64,000 nt of DNA, from assembly GCA_022478985.1 (NCBI GenBank), contig JAKSZP010017374.1, positions 46,176-110,175 on the forward strand, in the 5' to 3' direction. The DNA is from Massospora cicadina (lineage: Eukaryota; Entomophthoromycota; Entomophthoromycetes; Entomophthorales; Entomophthoraceae). The notes beneath the pieces were generated by a model that searched no databases, was not told the DNA's origin, and worked only from the letters and a program-made list of their open reading frames with translations. Shown here piece after piece: positions 21,542 to 33,449 of the stretch (position 1 is the first letter of the stretch; each line of letters begins with the position of its first letter). The position numbers were made by a program, and so were the translations under genes.

Positions 21542-23452
21542 TTTATTTAACCAAGGCAAGCTGAACAGGGTATGTACAATAACGAAACTAATACTACAAA
21601 ACTAAACAAACTAAAAATAAAACCTGAATTGACCACCCTTTTTGGGAAGCAAGACACAAAAAGAAATAAAAATGCTTTACCAGGTGCACAACAGTGAGCT
21701 GCTTATTGCATCATGGTGGAGGGGGAGGGGGATTGAGCAGGTCATCATCCAGCTCGGCATTGTAGAGGCGAATCAATGCTGAGAGCAGGAGGTTGGGGCA
21801 TCCACGGGATGAGGGTAAAGGTGAAGTATATAGTTGTAGAGATTGACAATTTGAGCCTGGATTAAAGCCTCTATGAGTTTAGCAACGTGGTGTTCAGCCT
21901 GGATGCAGGCGTCAAGAATTGTTCCAATTTTGCAGTGTTGGCTCTTGGGGTGCATGTGTATGGGGAATATTCTGTAAGTTCAGTGATATGCTTGACAGCA
22001 GTGGTGGCAGTTTCAAATAGTTGTTGGATTTTCTTTTTTGCAGTAAGAGGAAAATTGGAGGGGAATTCTGGGTGGTGCAGCCCTTTTTTAAATTCTGAAA
22101 CAGATTTAGCATACACTTTGCTAGTAAAGGGATTATTGGGATTGGCCACTGTGGCCGCAGCAAGGTGGTGGTCACTTTGGAAAAAGGAGGCTTTGGGTTT
22201 GTGGACATATCAGTTGGTCAGGGATGGGTCATCAAGGTCTGAATTCAGATAAGGTGTTAAATCAATTATATAACTTGGTGGTGGGACAATTTCATCCAAT
22301 TCAGTCACTACATCCAATAAATTTCAGGGATTTTGGTTGATTTGAGAAAATAGGGTGGTAGGTGATTTTGGTTGGATAGATTTGGGACAGGAGATTTTTT
22401 GGATTGAACATGGGTCCAATCCTGCACCCAATTGGTTAGCATGGGTGTGTATTGGCTAGCTTGGGTTTGAGGTGCTAGATTTTTTTTTTCTCATTTGAGC
22501 TCACGGCCTGTGGGGTGGGGCAGCCAAAATCCCCACTTAGACGCTGTTAGTGTGGCCTCATGGGTAGAGTTGGCCATATTCACAGGGTGCAAATTATATT
22601 TAATGCCTTTTTGGTGTGGTCCAATTCATGGCAAAAGAGGCAAATTGTGTGACTGTTGTCAGTGCAGGCCCAAAAGAAATGGTTGGTTGTGGATGGGATA
22701 TAGGTGCGTGGTGGGATATGCTGGGCCATGTTCAGCTTGTGGGGGGTAATGGTGGCCATTGGCCAAGGTGCTGCGAGGCGTTCAGCACCACTCAAGACAA
22801 TAAATTGAAGGATAGGGTTTTGTCATAAGTGGAAAACCCTGACATCAACTCCTCATAAAGTGTTTGAGGAGGAAGGTGTGAGGGGAGGTTTGCAAAGGTT
22901 ACCTCAAGTGTGGTATCATTTGGGAGGCGTGTTTGGGTGATGATAATGGGGGTATTTTTAAAAATTAATTGTGTAGCTGCTGCAACGGCTGCGTCCTCTC
23001 CATTGGGGAATATAATATAAAAATAGCTCTTGTATGAGCAGAAGTCAATAAGCCCTTCTGGTGCAAAGGTGGCCGTTGCCAGCTCAATATCACTTTGTCA
23101 GAATATGGGAAGAGACATCCATACTTGATACAAAGGCAAAAGCAAATATTGGATCAGTGTAGGGCTAGGGGGTAAGGCATGTTGGGTGGGCTCATGCAAG
23201 GTGGAGTGTTAAGTCCCTTGGAGGGACATAGCAGCCAAATCTATTTGGTGGACTGGATAAGCCAGTCTGAACGCGTTTGCCTGCTGGGTGGTAAATGCTA
23301 GTGGGTTGAGCACCACTGCCTCATACTGGGGCAGCAGGTGGTGGATCTGAGGACATAAATTTGGAAATTGGTGCGGTGAGGCAGTGGTGGAGATTTGACT
23401 TGTTTTCTAAAAATTGCTCAAAATTGATGTCGAATGGAAGGAAAATTGATCC
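21542..23452 (-). mobile_element. Half-LINE copy 3 (full length, ORF1 only)
   Basis: 1911 bp bounded by a perfect 15-bp TSD, ACTTGGTTAATTCTT, at 21527-21541 and 23453-23467. On the minus strand its 3' end reads CCCTGTTCAGCTTGCCTTGGTTAAATAAA when split into blocks, clearly related to the 3' end of LINE A (CCCTTTGGTCGGC, TTACCTCAG, TTAAATAAA). It has no ORF2. Confidence 0.88.
21720..23380 (-). pseudogene. ORF1-like protein of half-LINE 3
   Basis: Decayed frame with the same order as copy 1: RRM-like region (YGCLFPYSDKVI; FCSYKSYFYIIF), second unit (LPNDTTLEVTFANLPSHL), then the knuckle at 22601-22642 as CLFCHELDHTKKAL, where the final Cys is lost. The C-terminal domain is at 21773-22149 (EHHVAKLIEALIQA). 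A +1 shift separates the second RRM-like unit from the knuckle. Confidence 0.68.
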
Positions 23453-23467
23453 ACTTGGTTAATTCTT

Positions 23468-24130
23468 AGTATAGGCAATAATATTCTCTATTGTGAATCT
23501 TAACATAAAGCTTTTTCAAGAAATGTAGAAAAACATAGATTGGTAAGTTAATCACATTACAAAGAGTAATACTTAAGCCAGATTAAACATTAGAAAATTA
23601 GCTTTTAACTATATTATAATCAATTATACTAAAGATAATAGATATTGGTTTTAGTATGTATATTAAGTTACTTATAGTTAAGTATATATAGTCTATAAAT
23701 TTTAGATGAGTTATATAGTCACAATATTATAGTCTTGGCAATTAGGTTGTTTATAGCAAAAAATTATAAAGATAATAACAACTATTTGCTATACATAATA
23801 TAATAACACATCAATAGTATAAATTAAAAAACCAATGTATAGATTGGATTACATCTTTGACCTAGTTGCTTAATTAGAGAGATTATGCTACAAAATGCTT
23901 TTTAGTCATAAGGAAAATAGAAGTGCTATAAACTGATCGGCATGATAATTCATTATAGTCACTTATATATTATGCTATTAGATCTTCAGCTTAGATTACT
24001 AGTATCTTTGGTTAGCAGCAGCTAGGTCACTTTGAGATTGTATAATCATTTTAATATGGAACAAGTAAAAGTCTATAGATAAAGTTTATTGGCTTATCTA
24101 TTAATGTAATAAGGTTTTTAATCTAGGGAT
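23468..24130. other. AT-rich spacer
   Basis: About 0.66 kb of AT-rich DNA between two half-LINEs. Nothing recognisable. Confidence 0.5.
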
Positions 24131-24326
24131 AATTACTATCTATTTAGGAACTTTTCTTTCTACTCATTCTCACTTTTTATAATTTAAAAAAGTTTAAAAA
24201 ATCTACCGCCATATAGACATATCCGTTTCCCAATTGAAGTCCTTTGATCCTCTGCCTGCTGCTCCAGTGTGGGGTGGCGGTGATCCACCTCCCAGCTTCT
24301 TCCGCCCTGTGGGGAAATGAATTCAG

Positions 24327-25966
24327 ATGGCCTCAAATAGTCCGCCAAAATCTACTGGCCAATTTGTCCATCCACTGGACTTAGTGTTTCACCTTGCACA
24401 CATCTACCTAACTTGCCCTCATCCTCTCATTTTACCCAGATCCATTATTCAATTTTGCCTCCGTTTTAACTATGGGCCTTTATTCCCATATGCTGATAAA
24501 GCATTAATTGAACTCACCACCGCTGCCTTTATGCTGGCTGGCTTTATTAATTTCAGCCTTTAAAGGGCCCTTTTGACATAGGTTTACAAACAGAGGAGGA
24601 CACTGCAGCAGCATTGACTCCTCTAATTTTTAAAAATCTCCCTTTCCCCATTAACCAAACTCATCTTCCTGATGACACCACACTGGTGGTGTCCTTTGAC
24701 AACCTCCCTTTGCATCTCCTGCCCCAAATTCTATATGACGAGGTGATGTCAGGGCTTTTGGCTTATGGCACTCAGACCAACCTTTTCTTCACCTTTCCTT
24801 CTGGTGTGAAGCGCCTAGCTGCCCCTCAAGCCACTGCCATCATCATCCCAAATCACTCTGCCGTTGCACAACAAATCCCCACCACATGCTTGCATTGCTG
24901 TGGCACTGGAGCATTTCTTTTAGGCTTGTGTTGATAGCGATTGAAAAATTTGTCCCATTTTTTTTGAGCTTGACCAAAATAAAAGGTCCTGCCCCCATGC
25001 TAATTCACTTGTTACAATCTCTGAACCCATTTCAGCGACGTTTGAATGGGCGTTTTGTCGCCCCCTCCCACCCAACATTCTTGCATGTTGAGCCAACATG
25101 GGAAGTCAGCTTTTACCAAAACCTCCAACCACACTCACCACCCTGGGCACAAACTGACCAATCAGAGTCAGTCTTAGACCACCATTTGCACCCAAGCAAC
25201 CTATTTGGCTACTACAACCCACCCAAATTCTACATCCACTATTCTCTTGAACTAAATCCTTGGGGTTTATTGGATGATTTTGATGAATCAGGTAAATTTG
25301 TCATGAATAGAGATGTCAAATCCAGTAAAGAAGGCCTAGATGAATATAATTGGACTGAATTTTATAACTCTGATTCTAAAAACCCTCTCACCCAGATGAT
25401 ATGCTCCTAAAACCAATGGCATCCCATTCCAATGTGTCCATCAGCTTGTCTAAGCAGCGGTGGCCTCACCCCATTGCCACCAACTCCGCAAAGCAGTGGC
25501 ATAATCAATGGATCAATCCCATAAAAGGCTGAGAACAATCAACTTCCATCCTGATTTCCCCAAAGTAGCACGGAGTAAATAACCAAATTGGCCATTGATG
25601 CTGATGACGCTGTCATGCATGTTGCAAAGCTAGCAGCATTCAACCCAACCTCTAAAATTACCTGGCAAAATATCTCCAGCTTGCTCCAACTCCCAGATTC
25701 CCACATCCAAGCTAAACATCATGTTGCAGAGTTAGTTGAGGCTGTCATCCAAGCTAATCTTGAGTTAAGTAACCGCTATCTCACCCTCCTCCAACCCCAT
25801 CACACTCATGTTCCAACGCCCTTGCTCTCTGCTTTTGTCCGCTTCTTCAACCAATATACATCTTCCATACAAGATCCTCCTGAAGAAGAGCTGCAAACCC
25901 TCCCTCCCACTCTGCCATGGTGGGCCAGCGATACTCTGCTCCCTGCCTGGTTGGAGGTTTTTATTT
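24327..25966 (+). pseudogene. ORF1-like protein of half-LINE 2
   Basis: Best-preserved half-LINE coding region, open in blocks 24327-24563, 24614-24934, 24886-25410 and 25588-25966. It holds an RRM-like unit (LFPYADKALIELTTAAF), a second unit (LPDDTTLVVSFDNLPLHLLP, then FTFPSGVKRLAAP), and a corrupted knuckle in the 24886 frame where Cys residues are lost. A linker rich in Pro and Asp follows, then the C-terminal domain (SKITWQNISSLLQLPDSHIQ; KHHVAELVEAVIQANLELSN; HVPTPLLSAF; LPWW). This C-terminal domain is absent from the LINE ORF1s. Confidence 0.72.
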
Positions 25967-26069
25967 CTTTATTTATTGCAGGGAAGGATGACCAGGGGAT
26001 GGACACATCTGATAAGACATCAAAGAAAACGAAACTCATGCAATAGGAGGGCACCCCAGAGAAGCTAAT

Positions 26070-29000
26070 TCTGTCTCCTGTTGCCAGCGGGAACGCCACT
26101 ACTGGGAGGGGGGTCACGTGTATAGGGGCAGGCGACACTATTGAGCACGTGTGTAGGAAGGGGTCAGAGATGATGAACCAAACTGGGAGCCAGGAGGAGA
26201 CCAACTGGCGGCGACATGGTGGGAGGTATCAAACATCTACTCTTGAAAGTGGTCCACCAAGTGTGACCAGAACTGGCGGACCGCCTCTTGGAGAGTGGGG
26301 GTGGAGCCTGAGATGGCATCCAAGACAATCGTGTGGATAGTCCACATGGCGATTGCAACCACTAAAGCATGGAGGGAGGGTGAGATAGGGGAGGCCATTG
26401 ATATAGCAAACATATTTTTTAGTCAAACTGAAGGGCTGTGCCTGATCCTGGCAAAGCAGACGTTGTACCTCACGCCATATCGCTTTAGATGGAGGGCACT
26501 TTTCCAGGCGGTGAAACAGCGTTCTGTACTGACCACACACAACACAGGATGAGTGTAAAGCGTTAGAGCGTTTGGCAGTATGGTACACCCATCTCAAGCA
26601 GCGCCACACATGGGAATAGATATGAGGCTACAGAAGAGGGTGGTGGGCGTACTTCCAAATGGCTTTCTGGGTATCAAGGGGATAGGGAATGTCCATCATG
26701 TCCAGGTAGTCCACCCCGGACAAGGTATGGGGCCTCGCGGGTATCAAAACGTTCAGAATGGGTAGTCCCTGTACCTCCTGGGTGAACTGAGGAGAGGGGC
26801 GCCCCCTCAGGGCTGTGTGCCCACAAATACGAATCCTCCACTCAGCACTCCGCATGGAGAGGAGGATACATTTGAAGTGGGGTTTAGTCCCATGTGGACC
26901 TGCGGCCAAAGGATGGGAAGCCAGATATTTCATCAAAGAGTGTGGGTGGGACGGGTTGGTGAGGCCCAGGACGTGAGAGAAGTTGGAGCAGGCCGCGCGG
27001 GACCAGTGTTGGGCTGAAACTGTAGGGTTGGTTATAGCAGCGATCCAGGTGCCCAGGAAGGTGGCAGCATGGGCCTCAAAGTTGAGCAGGCCCATACCTC
27101 CACTATGGCGAGGGCCAAACATGACCTCCAGTCGCACTGGCGGTGGGCGGCCCAACCAAAGCCACCCTTGAAGAAGGTCATACAGTGATTTAAAGAAACT
27201 TGGGGAGAAAGCGATGGCGTGGGACCCAAACCAAACTTTGGAGAGGAGCATGGAGTTGGCTAGTACAACCCTGCCGGTAAGGGAAGTAGGATGGGCTCTG
27301 AGGGAGGCTATGCATTTCATCATGTTGTCTAGAATATGTTTTTCCATCATTGTTGAGGCATACCCGCCTACCTCCAACCACACCCCCAAATGGTGGACTG
27401 GCCCAACGGTGGGGCTTGGCACAAAGGGGAGCACAAGTGGGGCGGCGTGGGGTGGACAGGGTAAGCCAGCGCGTGCGCTAGCTGATGGGGCGGATTGGAA
27501 ACAGGGCGCTGAGGCCCAGCAGGCTTGATACCGACCAAGGAGAATGATTTTGGTTTTGGAGGCGTTGAGTGTAGCATTACTTACCCTGGAGTAAACCTGG
27601 ATAAGAGCTTCAAGCGCGCCTGCATCATTATTGTTAGACACCCCAACCACACAGTCATCAGCAAATGCCAACATTTTGACTGGGGCTTGGCCTTGCACAT
27701 GGACCCCAGTAAGGCGTGCATTCATGTTTAAAAGAAGTGGGTCAAGGCTGAAGTTATATAAGAGTGGGCTGAGAGGGTCCCATTGGCGTAGGCCCCTTTG
27801 AGGGCGAACTACATCCGTGAGAAAGCCGAAGCCATGCACAGCCATTGTGGCGGATTCCATCAGCAGCATCACCCAATTGATGAAGCGAGGGGGTAGGCGG
27901 AATTGTTGGAGGCAGGCCCTGAGGTAATCCCAGTTAACTCTATCATAGGCCTTCTGTTGGTCTAAAAATACTTGTGCATCAGAGGCCGTGGACTGACAGG
28001 CGTTGGCCACAGTTTGCACGTTGTCCCAGATCGACCTTCTGGGTATGAAACCAAATTTTTCTGGGGAGATGATAGCAGAGGCAACAATCTCTAGACGGTT
28101 AGCCATGATTTTAGTAAAAGTTTTAGTATCAGTGTTGGTTAGAGAAATGGGGCGCCAGTTGGCCAATTCTAGCTTATCCCCTTTTTTGAATAACGTAATG
28201 GTGTAGGCCTCTTGCCCTCCAGGTAGGAGGCGCATTACCAAAAGGCTCTGGTTAAGAGAGGCAAGCAACGGTGGGGATAAATACTTGAGATACTTTTTAT
28301 AGAACTCATAAGGAATGCCATCAGATCCTGGGCATTTCCTATATGGTGCACCATGGACGGCGGACCAGAGTTCATCCAGAGTAATCGAATTCATCAACCC
28401 CAGGAAACAGGAAATGGTGCGGATGTGTGCACTATCAAGAAAATTTGCCAATTCAGCTGGCGGAATTGGGTCAGATCTGTACAATTTGGAGTAATAGTTT
28501 TGTATCTCTATTGCCACTTTGGCCGGCGTATCCACTACAGAATTGTCTGGCCTTCACACCTGTGTACAGGCCAAGCTCTGGAGCAGTGCAAAGAATTTTT
28601 GAAAAAGTAAGCGGAGCATGTGTCACCTTCTGTGATGTGTTTATCTCTGTACTGAACACAAAATCAATGCTTGTGTTGTCGCTCAAGAGCGTTAAGGTGG
28701 GTGGCTACTTCCACCCACTTGCGACCCCAGGCAGGGCTGTAGCCCGTGGCTGGGACGTTGGACTCCAGGTGGGCCAACTCTTCCAGAGCGTGCGAGATGA
28801 CCACTGAGGTGGATCATAAGCATCAGGAGGAAAGATGTCGATCTGTTGGATTGTGTCCTCTTTGAAGGCAGACCAAGTGGAAATTGGATCAGCACAAAAT
28901 GGTGTGATAAACTCTGGAGCCATGGTCATGGATTCCATCCACGAGAAAAAATATTGGCAACATGATTTTAGCCAGGTATAGTTTGCATCAACTTGGAGCC

Positions 29001-29726
29001 CAAGCTGCTGGGTTGGATAGATGGAAGGATATCAAAACCATCTTGTTTATAGAAATCAATCTTCTTTGTGGTGAAATGGGAAATATGGGTATGAAATTTC
29101 AATGGCGTGAGGATAAGATCAATGCGGGACATGTACCTTAACTGGCCGTTGTGGACGTGGGGGCGCAACATGTTTCTGAGTAGTGGAGCATGATGCGGCA
29201 AAGTATTGACCAACCTTAGGGTGGCCTTGAGGATGTGGAGTTCAACATGGTCTTGTGGCAGTGAAGATGAGAAAGGCCAGCGGTCAGTGGATGGGTTCAA
29301 CCAACTGTTCATGTCGCCAATGATGAAAGGGTCAGGGGGCAATGGAATGGCATTGACCTATTAGAAAAATTCCTGACATTCTAGTGCACAGGTTGGGGTG
29401 TAAATGTTGATGATAGCGTGCACTTCATTGGCCTACAAAAAATTGACAATGAGGATGTGGCCACTAAGGACGGATTCAGATGATAAAAATTGAAAACTAT
29501 TGTTCTTTTTAACTAGCACCCCACAGTTCTCTGACCAGAAGGAGAGGGAAGGGAGGAGCATGGTTTTCCATGTGTCCTCAGAAGCACGCGGACAGTGGGA
29601 CTCCTGAATGGCCAGGATATCCATGGCTAAATTTTGTTGTAAAAAACTCAGTTTCCTAGCCTGGGATGGCAAGGCCTTGAGTCCAGCAATGTTCAATGTC
29701 CCTAAAGTAAAGGCTCCCCCCATCAC
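26070..29726 (-). pseudogene. ORF2 of LINE B: APE endonuclease, reverse transcriptase, C-terminal finger
   Basis: N-terminal APE-type endonuclease (28968-29726): TLNIAGLKALPSQ, ILAIQESHCPR, then GDMNSWLNP and RIDLILT. Stops fall inside. The RT lies in a long uninterrupted 635-codon stretch, 26628-28535: GSDGIPYEFYKK, LANWRPISLTNTD, FLDQQKAYDRVNW (motif A), RGLRQWDPLSPLLYNF (motif B), FADDCVVG (motif C, 27654-27665). Motif B normally reads QGDP; here Gly is Trp (codon 27780-27782), which should disable the enzyme. A C-X2-C-X7-H-X4-C finger sits at 26496-26546. The protein would nick DNA and prime reverse transcription at the target. Confidence 0.85.
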
Positions 29727-29899
29727 ACCTTAGGTGTGAGGGGAAGGGCACCTGAGCCCTTCAGCCTTCTCTTGTTCTTCACGGCGCTTGTCAGCGCCTC
29801 AGATACATGATGCTACATAATTGGTGGTATGGATAGCCTTAGCAGTTTGGTTCACATTGGATTTTGTCTTCACTTTTTCCCCACTTCAGGATGAGATTT

Positions 29900-31110
29900 T
29901 TGTGGTGTATGCATTTGCGGTGCACCACCACTTGGAAGTGAAATGTCAGCAGGAAGGTTGGAGACTGATTCAGTTCCAATTAATGCTTGGGTGCATTGGT
30001 CGGGTGAAACTGACTCACCCATCAGGATTCAGCTTGGGCGGCCCAATCTGATTGGTTGAGAGATTCAAGAGCTGCTTTCGCTGCAAAAGTCTTGATGTCC
30101 TCCTGGAGCTGGGAGGGTGGATAGCAGAAGTGGTCTTGGCCGCCTCCTTAGCCACCGCCTTGCGGGCCTGTTTGGCCTTCTTCTGCTCTTGAGGGGATAT
30201 TGGCTTTACTAGTAAGTGGCAGCCCTGCGCTCCCCATGGGAAGGCTGACTTTGTATTGGCAATTGGTTCATAGAGGGCCTCACCACTGTACATTGAATCT
30301 GAGAAATTTCTTGGAATGTGATGCCCTCCTTGGAGGGGCAGGTGTGTGCCTTGTGGCCAAAAGCGTTACAAAAGGCGCAGATGGGAGGTGCGCTGTCCAC
30401 GGTGACCAGAAAGGGTGGGTGGCATGCCCCTTGATGTTGACAAAAGTGGTATGTGGGATTTGGGTTAGATCCTTTGCTATCCCCTTGGCTGGGGTTAGGA
30501 CTGCAATTGCTTTGCTGGTGCACAGGTTTGGCATCAGCATAGTGCTGCATTTCAAAGGATTGTATTTTGCCATATATGGAGAGCTCAGCCTTCAGGTGTT
30601 GTTCGAGTACAGTGCATTTGACTGTAGTGGGCAGAAAGTCAAAAGTGACAAAAATTGATTTGATTTTGTCCATTGGGTGTGCTTAGTTTTGATGACCTGA
30701 TGACTGTCCAGGAGGTCTACCACAACGCGCACCATTGCAGCTTCATCCGCCGCTTCCTTGCTCTCAAAATTTAGATCCAGACAACTGCATGGCATGGAAT
30801 GAGGTGCGATGTACACCACGTATGGGAAATGAGTGTGCACATACCCACAAAACTTTTCCCAGAGCGCCATCTGCTGAATATCCAGGAATACCTGTACTCC
30901 ATGTTCCACCTGACAAGAGTAATTTGGGAGTGCGGCATATTAATTTACTGGTTGCATTGCACTTGCCAAGCTAAAATTTCCAGGGAAATGGTTACTGCCA
31001 GTTTTTTTGTTAAGTTTATCTATTCCTCCAGGTTCACTGGGGCATTTGTGAACTTTTGATGTTTCAGGGCCAACACCTGCGCCCTTGACCTTACTTGCTC
31101 AACTGCTCCC
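29900..31110 (-). pseudogene. ORF1 of LINE B (RNA-binding, CCHC)
   Basis: Open in overlapping blocks 30592-30909, 30209-30673 and 30015-30293, separated by frameshifts. It begins with an RRM-like unit (ALWEKFCGYVHTHFP, VVYIAPHSM, LDLNFESKEAADEA). A second unit follows (VTFDFLPTTVK, LEQHLKAELSIYGKIQSF), then the CCHC knuckle CAFCNAFGHKAHTC (C-X2-C-X4-H-X4-C) and a basic, Ala-rich helical tail (QEQKKAKQARKAVAKEAAK). Such ORF1 proteins coat the element RNA. Confidence 0.8.
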
Positions 31111-31368
31111 CGACATGGGCATCAACTAATCTCCTTGGTGAGATTATCAAACTTTTTTTCAGACTTGAATTGAATAAATGTTGCAAAAGTGATTGCAACG
31201 AGAGAGAAAAGTTTAAGAACCAGCTATATTTGGTTGTAGGTTTTTATTTTATTTTGTTTTGTCGCCATGTGCTTGGGCTTTTTTGCTTTAAATTGGTAAT
31301 GTCTGTCCCCTTGTTAGCATGCCTCAAATAAAATCTAAATTCCTAAAAAGCTAAAATTACTATCTATT

Positions 31369-31923
31369 AAGCTTATGGTACAGATGCTGTATAGATATTG
31401 TCACCATAAATGTCCAAATATAATTTGTTTCATTGTGCTTCAACTTTAGCCCCAGAGCTAGGGTTACAGGTCATCATTTTTACTAACAGCCTGAGTTGGT
31501 TTCTGTAAGATTAATAGGTTTGGGTGTATTATAACATCATACAAAATCAATTTAAATTTTAGCTTGCCTTTTTAGCACTTTTAAGCTTGTTATTCAAGTA
31601 ATATAAAAATAATTTTGGATCAATTGAGTGTGAAGCTATAGTATCAATCTAAAAAGGTGATACATGTGTTTGTCTTACTAAAAAAACTTTTAGATATAGA
31701 TAAGTTTTTGGCTTAAATTAAATCATGTTAGTACTTTGTTGATTACATGTAGTCTAGGACCATAATATGATGGCATGAGTAGAGTTTTTAAATTTATTTT
31801 TACTAGAAAGCTATTTTTGATAAGTATAATACATTCATTTATTTGGAAAAGCCAACCAGGGAACAGATTTTACCAAAGTCCAGAGGAGAATTTAACTAAA
31901 TTAAAATAAAAAATGGTTGTAAT
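31369..31923. other. AT-rich spacer, no gene recognised
   Basis: 0.55 kb between half-LINE 2 and LINE A. It has similarity blocks to 17400-17660 (AGTACTTTGTTGATT and its neighbours). No coding potential seen. Confidence 0.5.
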
Positions 31924-32020
31924 AAGCCAAAAGGACTACTGCTTTTCTTTCTCATAACAATCACTTTAGTTACTATGATTTGATTTAAACAGCAAATTTG
32001 GATAATCACACACAGGAAAG

Positions 32021-33234
32021 ATGGGTGACTTTATCAATAAAAATAATACAACATGGGCGAGCATTACGGTGAGCAGTGCACTTAATGGTGCAACTAAGGG
32101 CAAAAAAAGCCCTGGAGGGGGACCAGGAACCCAATCTGCAAAGAAATTGCAAACTCAGACGCCGTCTGGGTTTATGGTATTCACTGTTAAGCATGCGCAA
32201 TATATGTACATTCAGTTCAACCAACCCTTATCAAAGGTGGAACACGGGATCAGACTCTCCCTTGGGGATGAGTCACTGACCCTGTGGGAGAAAACATGTG
32301 AGGCACAGCCCTCACTTTTCCTCACATGGTGTACGTAGCCACCAACAACATGGGCCACAGCTGGATCAATATTGGTTTCAAAACAGCCAATGAAGCTGAT
32401 GCCACAGCAAAAGTCTGTGTGGAAATTGCCCTCCCCAAGGCAAAAAAATTGTGCACACCACGCGCACCAGCTGGAACAAAGTGAAAACTTTGTTCATCTC
32501 TTTTGACTCGCTCCCCACCAACCTTCCTCATAAAGGTAATTGAGGAGGAGCTCTGCAAAGGTCTCGTAGCCTACGGAGAAATTCAGCAACTTGAATTACA
32601 GCAATTTCGCCTGATGCCCAACCTGTGCATGGGCAAAGCTATCGCTGTAATCAATCCCTTCCCAGAAGTGGAAGAGGACTTATCCAGAATTCCACGCACA
32701 GCAGAATTTCACTTTGAGGATGGGGGCCAGTCAGCAGCATTCTGAGTTACACTGGAACGCGCACTGTCCATTTGCAACCACTGTGGCTCACTGGGCCACA
32801 AGGAACATGCATGCCCTGTGAAAGAGGGCTTAATGGAAATTGATTATTGTGAGGAAGCAATGGATGAAGATAATGAAAACTTCACCAAAATGACTGACGG
32901 TCACCACCCATTCCACTGGGGTGAAGATGGACTATACTCCATTGTGGACCCAGTTACAAGCAAACAATGTAAAGCGGCACAAAAAGCCCACAAGTGAGCA
33001 GCAGCCGAAGTGGCGGCACACATGGAGTCCACCATTAAACCTGGACAAATTCGGGAGGATATTTTGGATATTCACCAAATCAACCAATCAGAACAATATG
33101 CCCAGGTCGAAAATTTTCACACTGACCTGACTGAGTCACAAAGTGACATCAGTCATGCACATACTGAGGAACAATGCAACTGCAATTTGGGCGAAAATGC
33201 GGTGCACAATTCAACAAAGTTGAACTCAATATAA
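32021..33234 (+). pseudogene. ORF1 of LINE A
   Basis: Starts with an open 105-codon block (32021-32338), then continues in shifted frames. First RRM-like unit contains LTLWEKTCEAQPS and WINIGFKTANEADATAKV. The second has FLIKVIEEELCKGLVAYGEI and LCMGKAIAVINPF. The knuckle CNHCGSLGHKEHACPVKEG has perfect C-X2-C-X4-H-X4-C spacing. A stop just before the knuckle and one or more frameshifts break it. The ATG at 32021 is 81 bp into the element and is a plausible real start. Confidence 0.78.
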
Positions 33235-33449
33235 AATCCAATCAATAATCCGCATCAAATCAACATGAGACCTGTGCAGGAAAAGTTGACGCAAATGCAA
33301 AAAACTGCGATTCCATTGAATCATTGGGTCAGATCAAGGGAACCAACAATGGCAGTGAAAGAGTTGGAGTACAGACGCGGAGCATGGCCAAAATGAGCCA
33401 CAGTGGGATAGGGCCAGAGGGCCCTCCCAACTTCTCCTGAGGCGCCACG

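Larger units (their letters stand above)
25967..31230 (-). mobile_element. LINE B (Tad-like non-LTR retrotransposon)
   Basis: 5.26-kb minus-strand LINE inserted in half-LINE 2. The TSD is TGGTTGGAGGTTTTTATTT (25948-25966) against TGGTTGTAGGTTTTTATTT (31231-31249). Its 5' start (AAACTTTTCTCTCTCGTTGC) at about 31216 matches LINE C; about 14 extra bases lie between it and the TSD. The 3' tail ends CCTTCCCTGCAATAAATAAA. Encodes ORF1 and ORF2. Confidence 0.9.
24145..31354 (+). mobile_element. Half-LINE copy 2, split by LINE B
   Basis: A half-LINE of about 1.93 kb whose body (24145-25966) continues as its 3' end at 31250-31354, with LINE B inserted between. The outer TSD is a perfect AATTACTATCTATT at 24131-24144 and 31355-31368. 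The distal part carries the tail GTCTGTCCCC, then TTAGC, then CCTCAAATAAAAT, closely matching the SINE and half-LINE 4 tails. Removing LINE B gives a 1.9-kb length equal to the other copies. Confidence 0.87.
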
